DNA of 64,000 bases from Epiperipatus broadwayi (GCA_028023455.1 JAQFVV010006208.1:10086963-10150962), one strand, 5' to 3'. Positions 1-11,499 are shown, numbered from the stretch's first letter. The notes: generated by a model from the sequence alone, not told the origin. Program-made: numbers and translations.

Positions 1-475
1 TCCATTTACCTCTCGTATACCTTAATATTAAAAGAACATAAATAAGTTAATTGTTTCAGTATCAATTTTTTAATAATAAAGATCCTTTAATTCTTTTTAT
101 TTTATTTTGTCAAAGAAGACAACCTTCATCAAAATTAATAATGTGGCCTGTATCTTTTTCATGGATATATAAAGCAGAACTAAGATATTTATTTCTAATC
201 CTACATTTATGTACCTTTATTTTTTCATTTAAGCTCAAACTACTCTGACCTATATATATCTTCTTACAAAAACAAGGGATAATATACATTACCCCAGGCA
301 TAGTCTTTCTATCAAAAATTTCCCTTGTGTTATTTAAATGAGATATTTATTTTTATATACAAAATATATTTTTTAATAAATTATTCAAAGTAATACCCCT
401 TCTCCAAGCAATTTTCTTATTTCTGAACATCATAGTATCAACATTTGCCGTACATTTAACCCTGACTTCAGTAAA
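1..475 (-). pseudogene. Penelope-like element P1, GIY-YIG endonuclease fragment
   Basis: Decayed C-terminal part of a Penelope-like retroelement on the minus strand. The open part (301 down to 110) reads MYIIPCFCKKIYIGQSSL, the GIY-YIG pattern (Y-I-P-C then Y-I-G-Q), followed by a conserved histidine (KVHK) and the block SSALYIHEKDTGHIINFD. Upstream, at about 440-380, comes a frame equivalent to KKIAWKRGVTLNNLL, which precedes the endonuclease in the better copy at 42030-42901. The reading frame is broken between these blocks and the 3' end runs off the left edge. In the family the GIY-YIG nuclease nicks target DNA for target-primed reverse transcription. This copy is dead. Confidence 0.85.
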
Positions 476-3315
476 CTTAAATATAATTCTACGCATGTAT
501 GAATTCATAAATATAAACATTTCTTTGACTTGTATATCTCCTAATACTCACACATACATATGTTATATATAGGATAGGCATCAATGCTATCCTTATTATA
601 ATAATCATAAAGAATGGCCTTTTAAGATCCTAATCCCAAACATAATCACTTATATAATAAGTATAAAAGGGATAGTCTTTTGTTCCTAACCTTAACTGAA
701 TAAACCTATACAATACTTATAAGGAGTGACCTTTTGGTCCTAAACTTAATTTAATACAATTCATACAGGGATAACTCATTCTCAGATCAATCTGTAACTT
801 AACTGATAGGAATGTATTCTCCCATATGGATGTGAATATATATAAATTGTTAAATTTTGAATGAATAACTATATATAAATCCATCTACGTAAAATCCAAT
901 TTTCAGTAATCAAATATTTAACTACAAACAAATGAGAGTAATCAAAATAATTACATCATTTACTACGGTTATTTGAGACTTATGCAATTTATACATGTAC
1001 ATTGCATTTGCCTGTTTATCCTAAAATTCATAAACTTAGCATCCATATGTGATATATAATTTTTTTTTTCTTTAAAAAATAATTTTATCAGATGTTTTTA
1101 CAATTCATTTTTCTTTGAAATAATATCTGGATAGCAAGCGTTATTTACAAATTCAAATTATTCAAAATAAAGTACAAATCTATCTTTAAATATAAGACTC
1201 GCCAATACGAAATAATTATCATTTACTTATTTTCTGATAAATATGAAAAGTCCGTTTATGGTGATAATATAGTCTTGTAATTTCTAGATGCCATTTAAAT
1301 AAGCCCATTTCTTCATTTTAGTCCTAGTCATTCAAAAATGTTCCAGATTAGATCTAGCTAACTATTAGTAGTGTCCTTCCTTTTTATTTACAAAACGTAA
1401 AGAAAATCCTGGGATTTGAAAGAAGGAATATCCCAATCTGCTTAAGAGAAAAGAAAAACAGATTTTATATTAAAACTTAGTTTCTTTCTTGAACGTTGTT
1501 TTTAATTGAAGTGAATAATGAATTGTTAATTTGAATACGGAAGGACTTTGCAGTACAATGCTTAACATATTTACCTGTTCAGCTCACAATCGGAGTTTAA
1601 GATATTTTTTTCAGTAGCACCCCTTAAGCCAGGTCAGTTCCTATTTGTAATTCGATTAATTATATACAGAGTGTAGTGACTGATATCATACAACATAGAC
1701 AGTAGTTCATCATTGATAATATAAATCATTGGATTACTTTACAGCATTCTCATTTCAATTTGCATTTATCTGAAATTAATAAACCTGCTAATTGATGTTT
1801 GAAAAATATGCTGACTTATTTACCAGATGGTGTGTTTTTCAATCATTCTTTTTAATTAATGTCTCATTTAATTAACAAATTGAATTTTAAAAAAATGACT
1901 TAATTGAAATTTACAATTTTTTTTTCTTTATCATTGAATGTGTTTAGTTTATAAAAATTGAAGTTTAAACTTTAAAATATAAAATTATGTAATGATTAAA
2001 ATAAAGAATAATTCTGTACAAACTGAAATTTATTTTGTAACCCCTAATTTTAAATTTATACATTAATTTCAATAATATTTTAAATATGTGGAATGGTATT
2101 TGAAATAATCATGAGTTTTATAAATGATAAAAGTTTTATCATGCTGTTGACAACTTTAATTCGCCATGAAAAAACGGAACACAACTTATTCATTGGTTTA
2201 CAGCATTTTCATTATCGTTATTCAAATTTAACTGTAGCAAAAAAATTGATTTAAACTTTTAAACCTATTCAAATGATGCAGAATTTCTTAAAAGCTATTC
2301 AAATGTTAAGATATTTTCTTTAAACATTGGTGCATATAAATCATCCACACATTTTTTTTTAAAAAAAACCTATGTATATATATATCTATTTTTAGTACAG
2401 TTTTCATTTTAAAATAGCATAGATTATTGTATCAATTCTTTGTCTTATTTAATATATGAGTTTTTTTTTTTACTATTTTAAACTCCATGTTTTTTTCTCT
2501 TAGCTCAACTGCATGACTTTAATCTTCTACATTTTTTCTACTTACTAGCTTATAACACTACTGTTATAATATACATTGTTAAATTATCATTAAAAATGTG
2601 GGAACTGCCAAAAATCAGATCTTATATTATTTTTTCTCGTATTCTCTCTAACTCTTTCCAGCATAATTTTGATAATTTCTCTGTCTCAAAATACATGCCT
2701 GATACATAACATTTCTTTTTCACTTACTTTTTTTAAATTTATCTTTTCTGTTCTCTTCCAAATCTACATCACTATTTTTCTAAAATGTTTATGATTTTAC
2801 TCTATATAAAGATATATTTCAATCAGAATATTTAAGAAACTTGTTTTTTACATTTAATTTTATTAACTGCCAGAATAATTCTTATTAAAAACCTGTTTGC
2901 ACGTGACAATTCTTTTTCAATTTCTTTAAAAACATTAACCTACTTTAATGCGTTTTCTTAACTTTTTCTTTTAATTCTAACTTCTAAAGAGTTATTCATA
3001 TATAGATAGATTTACATTTTGAGAATGAAATTAAAATTTATATAAGTTTTTCATTTTTATATAGTGAATACATGTTATTAGATTTGAAATGATAGTGAAA
3101 GCAAATCATTTTTAGATGTAATTAACTGTTTAAATAATTATTGCGCTTGAATTTTTGAATATTAAACTTGCAGAATAAATATGGTAATCATGCATCCTTA
3201 TTTAAGAAGACGAGTTCTTCATTTCACTGCTATTTTCTTTAAATTTTTTTTTTTTAATTATTTTGTCTTTTTTGTTTGTGAACTGAAATGGTTAAATGAA
3301 TATTAGCATTAGTAA
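476..3315. other. AT-rich intronic/intergenic DNA, no gene seen
   Basis: No open frame, exon-like block or clear repeat. The only structure is a set of degenerate phrases at about 605-760 in which a run resembling 'gaccttttggtcctaa' recurs two or three times. Poly-T and poly-A runs are frequent. I looked here specifically for the missing last SLC22 exon on the minus strand and did not see it. Confidence 0.6.
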
Positions 3316-3770
3316 ACTCTCTATTGAGTAGTGCCATCATATGCAAACCTTTGTGATCAGTGGATGCAGGAAGGTTTGTGCATAAAATCCCTATCTAGTG
3401 CCTACTCACCCAATATCCCCAGACTAGTTTCTAGCTTGTGGCTTTCATCAGTAAGGAGCCTTGGATTTGAGAGCACTGTACCTACATCTTAGAATGTAAT
3501 AGTCAACTAAATAGGTAAAAAGTAGTTGATGGAGGGTTCCATTATATTTTAAGATCTAGGTGCAGTGCTCTCAAATACAAGGCTCACCATTGATGAAAGT
3601 CACAAGCTAGAAACTAGTCTTTAATGGTTGAGTAGGCACTAGATAAGGATTTTATGCACAAAGCGTCCTGCATCCATTGATTACAAAGGATTGCACTTTA
3701 AATCATGACTGTATAGACAGTTTGCTATTGTTATTAACAGCCTATGTATGCATATGAAATGGTGATTAAT
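3316..3770. mobile_element. M1 foldback/TIR element, degenerate full copy
   Basis: Both arms of the M1 family are present. The left arm runs from the 'actctctattgagtagtgcc' end through 'ggatgcaggaaggtttgtgc' and the GAGAGCACTG block near 3470. The right arm repeats this as an inverted copy ending near 3700, and an outer inverted stretch reaches about 3768. The centre (about 3490-3560) is unique. There is no coding capacity, so this is a non-autonomous foldback element. The transposase superfamily cannot be told from this copy. Confidence 0.7.
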
Positions 3771-4000
3771 ATTCTTATGAATATTAGCATGCAGCATGAC
3801 CCATAGAAACATGAAATTGTCATTTCATTAACACTTGCTGGCAGTGAGGCATCTTTGATGGCACCATTAATGTGCATGTGTACATATTGTGATTGGCTGT
3901 GCATACAGTGTACAAGTTGTGGTAGGAGTAAGTAAATATTTAGTGCATTGTCACTGGTGAACTTTGACTAGGAAGTCTGTTCAAAATGTATTATATGTTT

Positions 4001-4135
4001 TGGGCTCTGCCCAGTTGGCAGAGTGTTAGAGTATTCAACTTAGGATTGAGAGGTCCCAGGATCAATTCCGGCACTAGCAGTTTTGGCCCTCAAACTTTTT
4101 ATTAACTCTTGAACAATACCGCCATTAACATTTTT
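4001..4135 (+). mobile_element. SINE-B, tRNA-derived
   Basis: Pol III promoter-like boxes lie in tRNA-like spacing: an A-box-like 'cagttggcagagtgttagag' at about 4012, and a B box 'ggatcaattcc' at about 4059 that matches GGTTCGAATCC with substitutions. The tail reads 'ccctcaaactttttattaac...ccattaac'. The part from the B box to the tail is the likely ancestor of the tandem array at 50265-51400. No target duplication was recognised. Confidence 0.6.
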
Positions 4136-4514
4136 TTTATATGGTTGGGTAGCTAAGACTTATTAATATCGTTTTTGTTATCAGATATTAATTTTTTTAT
4201 AGATCCATTGTCATGGCATCCAAAAGAAAAGTATTTTCAACAAAACGTTATAGAATTTTCTTTATTAAAAAGATGAATAATAGAAAGTGACATGATAATG
4301 TAATAAATATTTTGAATAGTAATAGATCAGTTCCACAGCATTTACAGATATCAAAATAGAAAGAAGCTGAAATTAGGGCTTAATTGAGTAAATTATTAAA
4401 CTCGTTCTTTATTAGTAAAGTTTTGATGACAAGTTTGCACAAAAAGAATCACTCATTTCGGTCAAACAATTGCAATCTAAGCATAGTGTTTTCCTGAAGG
4501 TTTGTGATGATGTT

Positions 4515-5142
4515 GTTTTCATCATCATCAACCATTATCAATGCACTGCAGTATGAAGGTCTCTCCAAGTTCAAACCATCTCCGATCTTTAGCCTCTCTT
4601 CTCCATATTACCCCTGCACACTTTCTTATTTCATCCATCCATCTCATATGTGGTCTCATCTCATATGTGGTCTCTTTCTGGGTCTTTTACAATCTCTTGG
4701 AATCCAGTTTAAGATTTCAATTGTCCATCTATTATCCCTTCTAGCAATATGTCCAGCCCAACTCCACTTCAGTTTTTTAATTTTTTTAATGAGGTCAATA
4801 AAACCTGTTTGGTCTCTTACCCATATATTGCATTTTCGGTCTCTTCTTGTTACTCCTAACATGCATCTCTCCATACTTCTTAGAGTGGTCTGAAGTCTCT
4901 GTACTGCTTTTCTATTAAGTGTCCAAGTCTCTGATCCATAAGTAAGAACTGGTAAAACATATTTATTAAAAACCTTTTTTTTCCAAACACATAGGCATAT
5001 TTCCTTTTAGTATCAAGTTATTTCTACCAAAAGCACTCCAACCAAGTTTAATTCGATGATTAATTTCATCCATTATGTTTCCAGCTGTATTAATAATCTG
5101 ACCAAAATATTTGTAGCTGTTAACTTCTTCAAAGTGTATTTA
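4515..5142 (-). pseudogene. RTE-type LINE, 3' terminal fragment
   Basis: Minus-strand C-terminal end of an RTE-clade reverse transcriptase ORF. Readable blocks, 5' to 3': NSYKYFGQIINTAGNIMDEI (about 5130-5070), then GWSAFGRN, then MERCMLGVTRRD, QTGFIDLIKKIKKLKWSWAG and HIARRDNRWTIEILNWIPRD (4874-4680). The last blocks are the post-RT tail typical of RTE elements. The 3' end finishes in a short (GATGAT)-type tail at about 4515-4530, the usual RTE terminus. The element is 5' truncated and frameshifted. A SINE-A dimer abuts it on the right. Confidence 0.85.
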
Positions 5143-5655
5143 TATATTGGACTATTTCCATAATCTGAGTATCGAATGTCTTTAGAAATATTTAACTTTA
5201 TTTCAATATTCCAAATATATTCAACTGTTAGTAATAAATAGCACACGGGTTAGTATATGCGCAACATGTTGAGAGGTATTCTCTCCTCTTCTTCAGGTGT
5301 TGCTGGCCTAATCAGTGATACAGTACTAGCATGATATCGAACCTGGACTTTTAGATTCTTGAGTATTGAATTTTTAAGGTAACGCTCTAACCAACAGCCA
5401 TCCAATGCCCAAGGCAACAGTCAGTAGAAATTTCATATACTTATCTATGATGTTCCTCTTAATTTCTTCACTTTTTCCTAAGAGCAAAGTTGATTAGTGA
5501 ATTCCATACATTATGTATAATGCCTCTTGAAACATTGTGCATATGTAAACCTGTGTGCTATTACTAACAGTTGAGTGTATTTGGAATATTTAAATAAAGT
5601 TAAATTTTTTTCAAGACATTCGATACTCATATTAGATGATGGAAATAGTCCAATT
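5143..5655. mobile_element. SINE-A head-to-head dimer (right half 5' truncated)
   Basis: The left half is a minus-strand SINE-A. Its 3' tail (complement of 'gatggaaatagtccaat') is at 5143, the body with the CTGAAGA motif is at 5290-5296, and the tRNA-like head with its B box is near 5350-5400. The right half is a plus-strand SINE-A body and tail from 'cctcttgaaacattgtgc' (about 5520) to 'gatggaaatagtccaat' (5652). The two outer ends are therefore inverted repeats of about 140 bp. The spacer between them is mostly unique. Confidence 0.75.
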
Positions 5656-6404
5656 TATTAATACAGCCATGAAAGCATGTTTTGACAAACAATATTCTTA
5701 TGCTAGAACAAAATCAAAAGTGATCATTTATTATGCTTTCAATTTACACTCTATTGTCTTAGTTAAAACTGATTTATGTAAAACATTATTCAGAATTTTT
5801 CAAATCATGGAAATATTAAATTATGACCAATTTTAATCAGTTAATTTTTTACCCAATCAAAGCGTCATCATAAATGTTTTAGATTTAAAGAATCTAATTG
5901 CGAAAATTCTAGTAAGTTAACAGCTTGTGCCAAGCAATTTGTTAAATAGATATGAAATTACTGATAAATTTTTGCTTTATGCATAAGTTACAAAAATTTA
6001 TGTGGCAATAAATTAATTGGTGTTAATTGCGCTCACCCACAAATCCAATAACTGCGTAAGTATTGGTGTTGATTGTCTTCAGTAGATATTGAAATGATAT
6101 TAATAAAAATTTGCTCTCATTTTTAGATCTACACAATCATAGTGAGTAGAGGAATTGAAATGGTTTTATAATGATATAATGTTCAATAAAAAAAATTATT
6201 AGTTTACAACAAAACCCAATGGCTAACTCTTCTACCAGCTTTTGAGAATATTAAACTATTTAAGTTGTTAAAATCATTTAACTGTGCATTAAATAAATTT
6301 ATAATTACAACTTTAAATTATCGTAATAGATTTCTAACTACAGGTTCTTTCCATTGACTCATTGTAAATCGAAAGATTTCGTGAGTACTAATGGGTAATA
6401 GGAA
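5656..6404. other. AT-rich DNA, nothing recognised
   Basis: No gene and no repeat shared with other parts of the window were recognised. Confidence 0.5.
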
Positions 6405-6745
6405 TTGTGGACTTAATCAGTGAAGTATTGAATAGCTTCACGCTCTCAGTTCTAACCGCTTCAGCCTCACCTATTTATATAGAAAGTAGGTTGAAGTAAA
6501 GAAGGTTCCCCTCTTTTCTTCCAAAGCGTAAGCTTGTGGTTAAGATCTGTAGAGGTCGCTACCTTCACATTTTCAAGCACACATGCTTAAAGGTTTATTG
6601 CTTTAGTAAATATTTTTTTTATGGAATTGGAAAAATGGCACACAATTCTGAAAAACTTTTTTAAGATTTGTTAATAAAGGCATAAAAGTGGATAGAAAAC
6701 ATTCCCCATCTTATGTGAGAGTGGTGTAACGAAAATTATGGCTAT
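6405..6745. mobile_element. M4 and M3 element remnants
   Basis: 6405-6600 resembles one arm of the M4 foldbacks at 39440-40040 and 40805-40990. Shared phrases are 'gcttcacgctc', 'taagcttgtggtt' and 'tgtagaggtc' in the same order. 6660-6745 carries 'aaaagtggatagaaaacatt' and 'gagagtggtgtaac', one arm of the M3 foldback complete at 48367-48556. Both are single-arm relics. Confidence 0.5.
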
Positions 6746-7003
6746 TTTATATTTTGGAAAATTGAATGGCAAGAAATATCAATGTGTGAAGCACCTAAGC
6801 ATTTTAAAGAACTGAAGCAAAGTTAACTGAATGAAAAACATATAAAAATTTTACCTATAAATATTAAAAAAAAAATTTTTGATTTAGAAAAAAACCCGTA
6901 ATATTGATGCCAACATATTTAAAGATGCAATTCTTAAATTTTACCAAACTTGCAATCATTATTTAAGTCCAATAATTTTTTACTTTGGGGAAATATATAT
7001 ATT

Positions 7004-7340
7004 CTAGCATGTGTGCATGTCACAAGTCACCACAAGTGTATTCCAGGAAATTCCACAATCATGTGTAGAGAGAGACATGACCTTAAAAGAAAAATTAAAG
7101 AGGTCTTCTTCATCTCATGAGACAAAAATGCCAAAAACAGGAAGGACATGTGCTATGCTTTATCGAAGAAATGGAATTAGCATATTTGTATATCATTAAA
7201 TGTATTAGCAAGCTATGATTATAAAGGCAAGATCCTTTGAAAGCGCTCAGCTCGTTTGTTTTTATTTATCTATTTTGTAGTAACACTTTATAGCTTTTGG
7301 GGACAGTTGCCCCGTACATGCACACGTGCTAGAATCATTA
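7004..7340. mobile_element. Candidate short TIR element
   Basis: 'ttctagcatgtgtgcatg' near 7003 is matched in inverted form by 'catgcacacgtgctagaa' near 7316-7335, enclosing about 300 bp with no recognised protein. A second copy was not found in the window, so mobility is inferred only from the inverted ends. Confidence 0.3.
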
Positions 7341-7689
7341 TTTAAATAACTGGGATGGCTTTTTTTATGGAAATAAAAATATTTGAATGAACTCTGCCAT
7401 GAGAAATTCCTCTTATGAGCAAAGATCAAGGGAAAGCATTTTGTAATTTCCAGCCATTAGAACTTATATAAATGGCAGTGAATTTACTCAATGAAGTTTT
7501 ATGTGTTGAATTTTATGTCACAAGTGAAAAGATCAAAGAATAATGATAAAATAATGAATCTTGATGACGTAAATGGATTGAAATGTTAAAATATTTCTCA
7601 GGTGAAATGTAACTTTTAAAAAATATTTCATAAATTTTACTTATATCTCCCTGAATGTAATGACCCCACTGAACGAATATTTTTATTAC

Positions 7690-7845
7690 TGAACAATATA
7701 TTTTATTTACATAGCGCTATGTTCAAATCTATAACACTCATTAGGGATCACTTCACTACACCATGCGCTGTAGTTTACAGCACGTGTAGAGGAGGGATCT
7801 CTAATGATTGTTACAGATTCAAACATAGCACTATATAAATAAATG
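7690..7845. repeat. M6 inverted repeat (foldback)
   Basis: The arms 'catagcgctatgttcaaatc' (about 7711) and 'gattcaaacatagcactata' (about 7816) pair over roughly 55 bp with a few mismatches around a GC-richer loop at 7755-7790. A related 'acatagcgtcatataaaaat' follows the palindrome near 13260. Probably a small foldback MITE. Confidence 0.6.
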
Positions 7846-7914
7846 TCTTCATATATATATATATGTTTAATAGGCCCATAAATTGTAAAAATTTAGCAGA
7901 TGTCAATAATTAAA

Positions 7915-8060
7915 CAGCAAATGGAATTAAAAGTGATTAATTAATATCTTCACGCTCTTATTTCCAAATGCTTAAGATTTGCCTATACGTGTACATTTAG
8001 GTTAAAAAGGGAGAGTGGATTCATTCTATCTTTTAAATTATAAAGAACAATATGTGAATG
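7915..8060. mobile_element. M4 remnant
   Basis: A single-arm relic. 'cttcacgctcttatttccaa' followed by 'atgcttaagatttgcctat' matches the M4 foldback arms around 39620-39660 and 39860-39890. No partner arm is seen. Confidence 0.45.
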
Positions 8061-8194
8061 AATGGAAAAAATACAAACATTGAAAACATGCATTTATATC
8101 AAATGCAACTTTGACATGAATTTTTCAAAGACATCTGATTTATTAAAAAAAAAATCATTATGAAAATATCAAAATTAAATTTTTAAAGTAATAA

Positions 8195-8665
8195 TATGTA
8201 AATTAATACACTATACAGGCTTACATACCCCTGCACATATATAAGGGATTCGAACTCAGATTTTCACACGACCCTCAGCTCTCCATGCCATCTCATATTG
8301 CTGACCCACCTGATCATACACATGTTGAAAAGATAAATAATCACCAATATCTGTATTTCATGCTAAACCAGCAATCATCAGTTGGTCCAGATTACTATCT
8401 CCATGCATATATACAATCAGTGCTCAGTGTTATATTAAGATAGCCAATTTTCATACTTTAATGGACAGGCTTCAAACTACTCCAACTCACAACTATTCAG
8501 CCATCCATTTCATTGAAAATCTGATGATGGAACGTTCAAAGCCCACGTTAGTGCCAAGATTGTCATCCTACCCATGTTGACCATTTAGTCATTCTGACCC
8601 CTCATGTACTGGAGAATAATCCATTTACATACATATGTGAAGGATGGACAGACCTTTAACACACT
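8195..8665 (-). mobile_element. Family C repeat
   Basis: Minus-strand copy of repeat C. In element orientation it carries a stretch near the 'gatgatggaacg' block, a hammerhead-like core (8356-8381), then 'atggcatggagagctgaggg' and a tRNA B-box-like GAGTTCGAATCCC (about 8237-8250). A Pol III-type origin is inferred from the B box only; no convincing A box is seen. Other copies are at 8680, 15150, 20765, 21990, 35230, 57100, 57695 and 58020. Confidence 0.6.
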
Positions 8666-8679
8666 TTTTTAATATGTAA

Positions 8680-8925
8680 ATTAATGCACTGTACAGGCTT
8701 ACACACACCTGCATATATATAATGTAATATATAAGCGATTCGAACTCAGACTTTCACACGACTCTCAGCTCTCCATGCCATCTCATATTGCTGACCCACC
8801 TGATCACACACATGTCGAAAAGGTAAATAATCACCAATACACGTATTTCGTGCTAAACCAGCAATCATCAGTTGGTCCAGATTACTATCTCCACACATAT
8901 ATACAATCAGTGCTCAGCTTAAAGT
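8680..8925 (-). mobile_element. Family C repeat, second tandem copy
   Basis: Repeats the first part of the neighbouring copy almost exactly, from 'acaggcttacaca' to 'atacaatcagtgctcag', in the same orientation. The pair is therefore a direct, partly tandem arrangement. It retains the B-box-like site (about 8736-8748) and the hammerhead-like core (8846-8871). Confidence 0.6.
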
Positions 8926-9449
8926 AATAATATAATTGTTTAAAATGTGTGCTTATATTTTATAATAAATATTGTAGTTTTTTAATTATATGGAAACTGC
9001 TTTTTTGTATTACGAAATAATTTATGATTCGTCTTTTATTTTCTTCAAAAATATATAGTCACTATCTGTAAAACATCTGCCTTTTAAATTTCGATATATA
9101 AAATGGAATAAAGTATCTTAGGAATGATAACAGCCTATTGATATTAGATCTTTTCCCAATTACTGTATTTCTTTATTTACACTTTTGTAACAATTTATTT
9201 TGGAATCATTTTACTCAAGTTCCAATCTGTTATTAAAAAAGTGTTTAGTATAATCAACCCCTGTATTAAAAATGTAAACTTTCTTGAAAATCTTAGCATT
9301 TAATCTTTAAATTATCGAATGTGACAATTTATATTAAAAGGATTGGGAACAATTACGGCCATCAAATATTACAGTCAGGACAATTTCTATAGAAAGTATT
9401 AAAGGAACATAAAAAATACTCATTATTTATGTATAGTGTAAATAGTTAT

Positions 9450-9720
9450 ATATTGGATTATTTCAATCATCTAATTGAAATGTTAATTGTTTTTAGAAAC
9501 ATTCTAACTTTATTTATTCTTTTATAAGTATATTTAACTACACATAGGCAAAACTCTCCATACCTTAGCTCCGCTCGATGCAAACCAGGGTAATCAATGG
9601 ATGCAGGAAGGTTTGTGCATAAAATCCCTATCTAGTGCTTACTCATCCAATATCCCCAGACTAGTTTCTAGCTTGTAGCTTTCATCAGTGAGGAGCCTTG
9701 GATCTGAGAGCAGTAACACA
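9450..9720. mobile_element. SINE-A tail relic followed by M1 left arm
   Basis: 9450-9545 resembles the SINE-A 3' tail on the minus strand ('ggattatttcaatcatctaa', then 'aaacattctaactttattta'). 9547-9715 is the left arm of M1, from 'ggcaaaactctccatac' through 'atcaatggatgcaggaaggt' to 'ggatctgagagcag'. The right arm is missing. Confidence 0.6.
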
Positions 9721-10079
9721 TAAGTTAACATAGAACAAAATATTTTGAGAATTATGTTTTTACAAGAAATGCTGGTTTGAACATGTGACAGAGCTGACAC
9801 AAGTAGTGAATTAGCGATAGTCTAATTGATTAGAGTAAATCCAATATATATGTATATGTTTAATTATTTTTTTATTATCCTAACTTACTTAATAAAACAA
9901 ATTGAAATTGCTTGACTTTTGAAATGGGATTCACAACCATTCTATTAAAAAGCAAACCATGCATTGCTGCTTTATGCATTCATTTCATGCAACATTCTGC
10001 GTTTCACTTCATATAAAACTATAAAAGTATGATGTTTATTATTTGCCTGAAGGTTTGTGATGATGGTGTTTTGGATGTG

Positions 10080-10765
10080 ATAATATGTTGGACTATTTCC
10101 ATCATCTATCGTTAAATGTTGAATGTATAAAAAATTTTAAACTTTTCAAGTACAGTCAACTTGTTAGTAATAATATACAAATAGGCAACATGGGTTAATA
10201 ATTACCCAATGCTTCGAGTAATATTATTCTACACTCTTCTTCAGGTGTTGCTGGCCTGACCAGTGACAATATTAGCATGGGGTCAAACTTATGTCTTTAG
10301 ATTCTTGAATATAATATTCACGAATCTGAAGATATCATATTCAAGAATAATATTTTAATTTGCGAAGTGCAGATAGTTGAAAATTGAAATAAATCGAAAT
10401 ACTGCCAAATCTCTAGCGCTTGTTATAATACTTAACTGACAGCCAATCAGGTGTCAGAGATTGGCTGTCAGTTAAGTATTATAACGAGCACTAGAGATTT
10501 GCCAGTATCTCAATTTATTTCATATTCAAGAATCTAAAGTTATAAGTTGGACTCTAATATTGTCACTGGTCAGACCAGCAACACCTGAAGAAGAATGGAG
10601 AATAATACTACTTGAAATGTATAATTATTAAACTGTGTTGTCTATTTGTTTATTATTAGTAACAAGTTGTTTGTATTTGAAAAGTTTAAATAAAATTCAA
10701 AATTTTCTACGCATTCAACATTTAGTGATAGATGATGGAAATAGTCCAACAGATTATCACATAGG
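10080..10765. mobile_element. SINE-A head-to-head dimer with palindromic centre
   Basis: Minus-strand SINE-A at about 10092-10320 and plus-strand SINE-A at about 10530-10760. Outer ends are 'gttggactatttccatc' and its inverse 'gatggaaatagtccaac'. The centre (about 10414-10500) is a near-perfect hairpin: 'attggctgtcagttaagta' is preceded by its inverse, with a loop around 'aggtgtcaga'. The plus half keeps CTGAAGA (10585-10591) and GAAA (10614-10617). The tRNA heads are badly eroded. Confidence 0.75.
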
Positions 10766-10864
10766 ATATTTATTGTTTTTATTCAAAAGTAGGAGGATAG
10801 AGAACCAAAATCAAATTGCAGGGCATGCCCTCCTAATGTAGGATAGTTGTTAACTCTACAACAG

Positions 10865-11045
10865 TAATAATACTTAAATAAGGTTATAACCTTAGTACAT
10901 GCGCCTTGAGTGCTTAATTTATTACAAGAGAGACCTCTACAGTATATAAAGTCGAATCTTGCGTTTAGATTAGTAGAGGTCTCTCTTGTAATAAATTAAG
11001 CACTCAAGGCGCATGTACTAAGGTTATAGCCTTATTTAAGTATTA
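10865..11045. repeat. M4 near-perfect palindrome
   Basis: The arms of about 70 bp ('ttagtacatgcgccttgagt' and its exact inverse near 11000-11025, continuing through 'gagagacctctac') are nearly identical. They surround a loop of about 30 bp ('agtatataaagtcgaatctt'). Near identity suggests a young foldback or a recently formed hairpin. The 3' end lies about 170 bp from an SLC22 exon. Confidence 0.8.
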
Positions 11046-11216
11046 TGTGCTGACATTGTGCTTAATAAGAATTAATATTTACATTAACAATAATAATGTT
11101 TGATCATGGTGCTTCCTACTAAAATGAATTTACTTGAGTCAGTAAATGCTCCAATAAGAATTTCATTTAGTATCACAATTTAGAAGAAAAAAAAAGATAA
11201 TCAAAAAATACTTTAC

Positions 11217-11289
11217 CACATAACTTGTAAATGCTGCAATAATTCCTGCAATTCTTGACCAGAAAGCAGTTATTCCAATTCCAACACCT
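11217..11289 (-). CDS. SLC22-type transporter, exon encoding TM11
   Basis: Minus-strand exon of 73 nt bounded by a TTTCAG acceptor (11292-11290) and a GTAAAG donor (11216-11211). It completes an arginine codon started in the exon at 13584-13704, then reads GVGIGITAFWSRIAGIIAAF followed by TSYV. This is the conserved R-x-x-G-x-G...R-x-G stretch and TM11 of SLC22 transporters. It ends in phase 0. The next exon, expected to encode TM12 and the cytoplasmic tail, was not found between here and base 1. The family moves organic cations, anions or zwitterions across the plasma membrane; the substrate cannot be told from this part. Confidence 0.88.
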
Positions 11290-11499
11290 CTGAAATACAA
11301 AATTTTGTATATAATAATATAAGCAATATGAAGTTATTTTATTTTTTTAAAGGGAAATGAGTATTTAAGTCATTAGCAATTAAAATTTATATTATTTGAA
11401 TAGATTTGAACAGTTCTGTTTTGTGATATTAATTTTATAAACACATTTAAAAACATTAATATAAACATTTGTCTGAAGGTTTGTAATGGTGGTATATTA

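Noticed and set aside
1560-1640. Possible last SLC22 exon (a GTAAAT donor-like site on the minus strand near 1573)
   Set aside because: All three frames upstream of the site contain stops within about 10 codons and none resembles TM12 or the SLC22 C-terminus.
4504-4893. 129-codon plus-strand frame (and the similar reverse frame at 32812-33192)
   Set aside because: Both are the opposite strand of the RTE LINE 3' end.
7011-7199. 62-codon plus-strand frame
   Set aside because: No family resemblance, splice context or second copy; it falls inside a candidate short TIR element.
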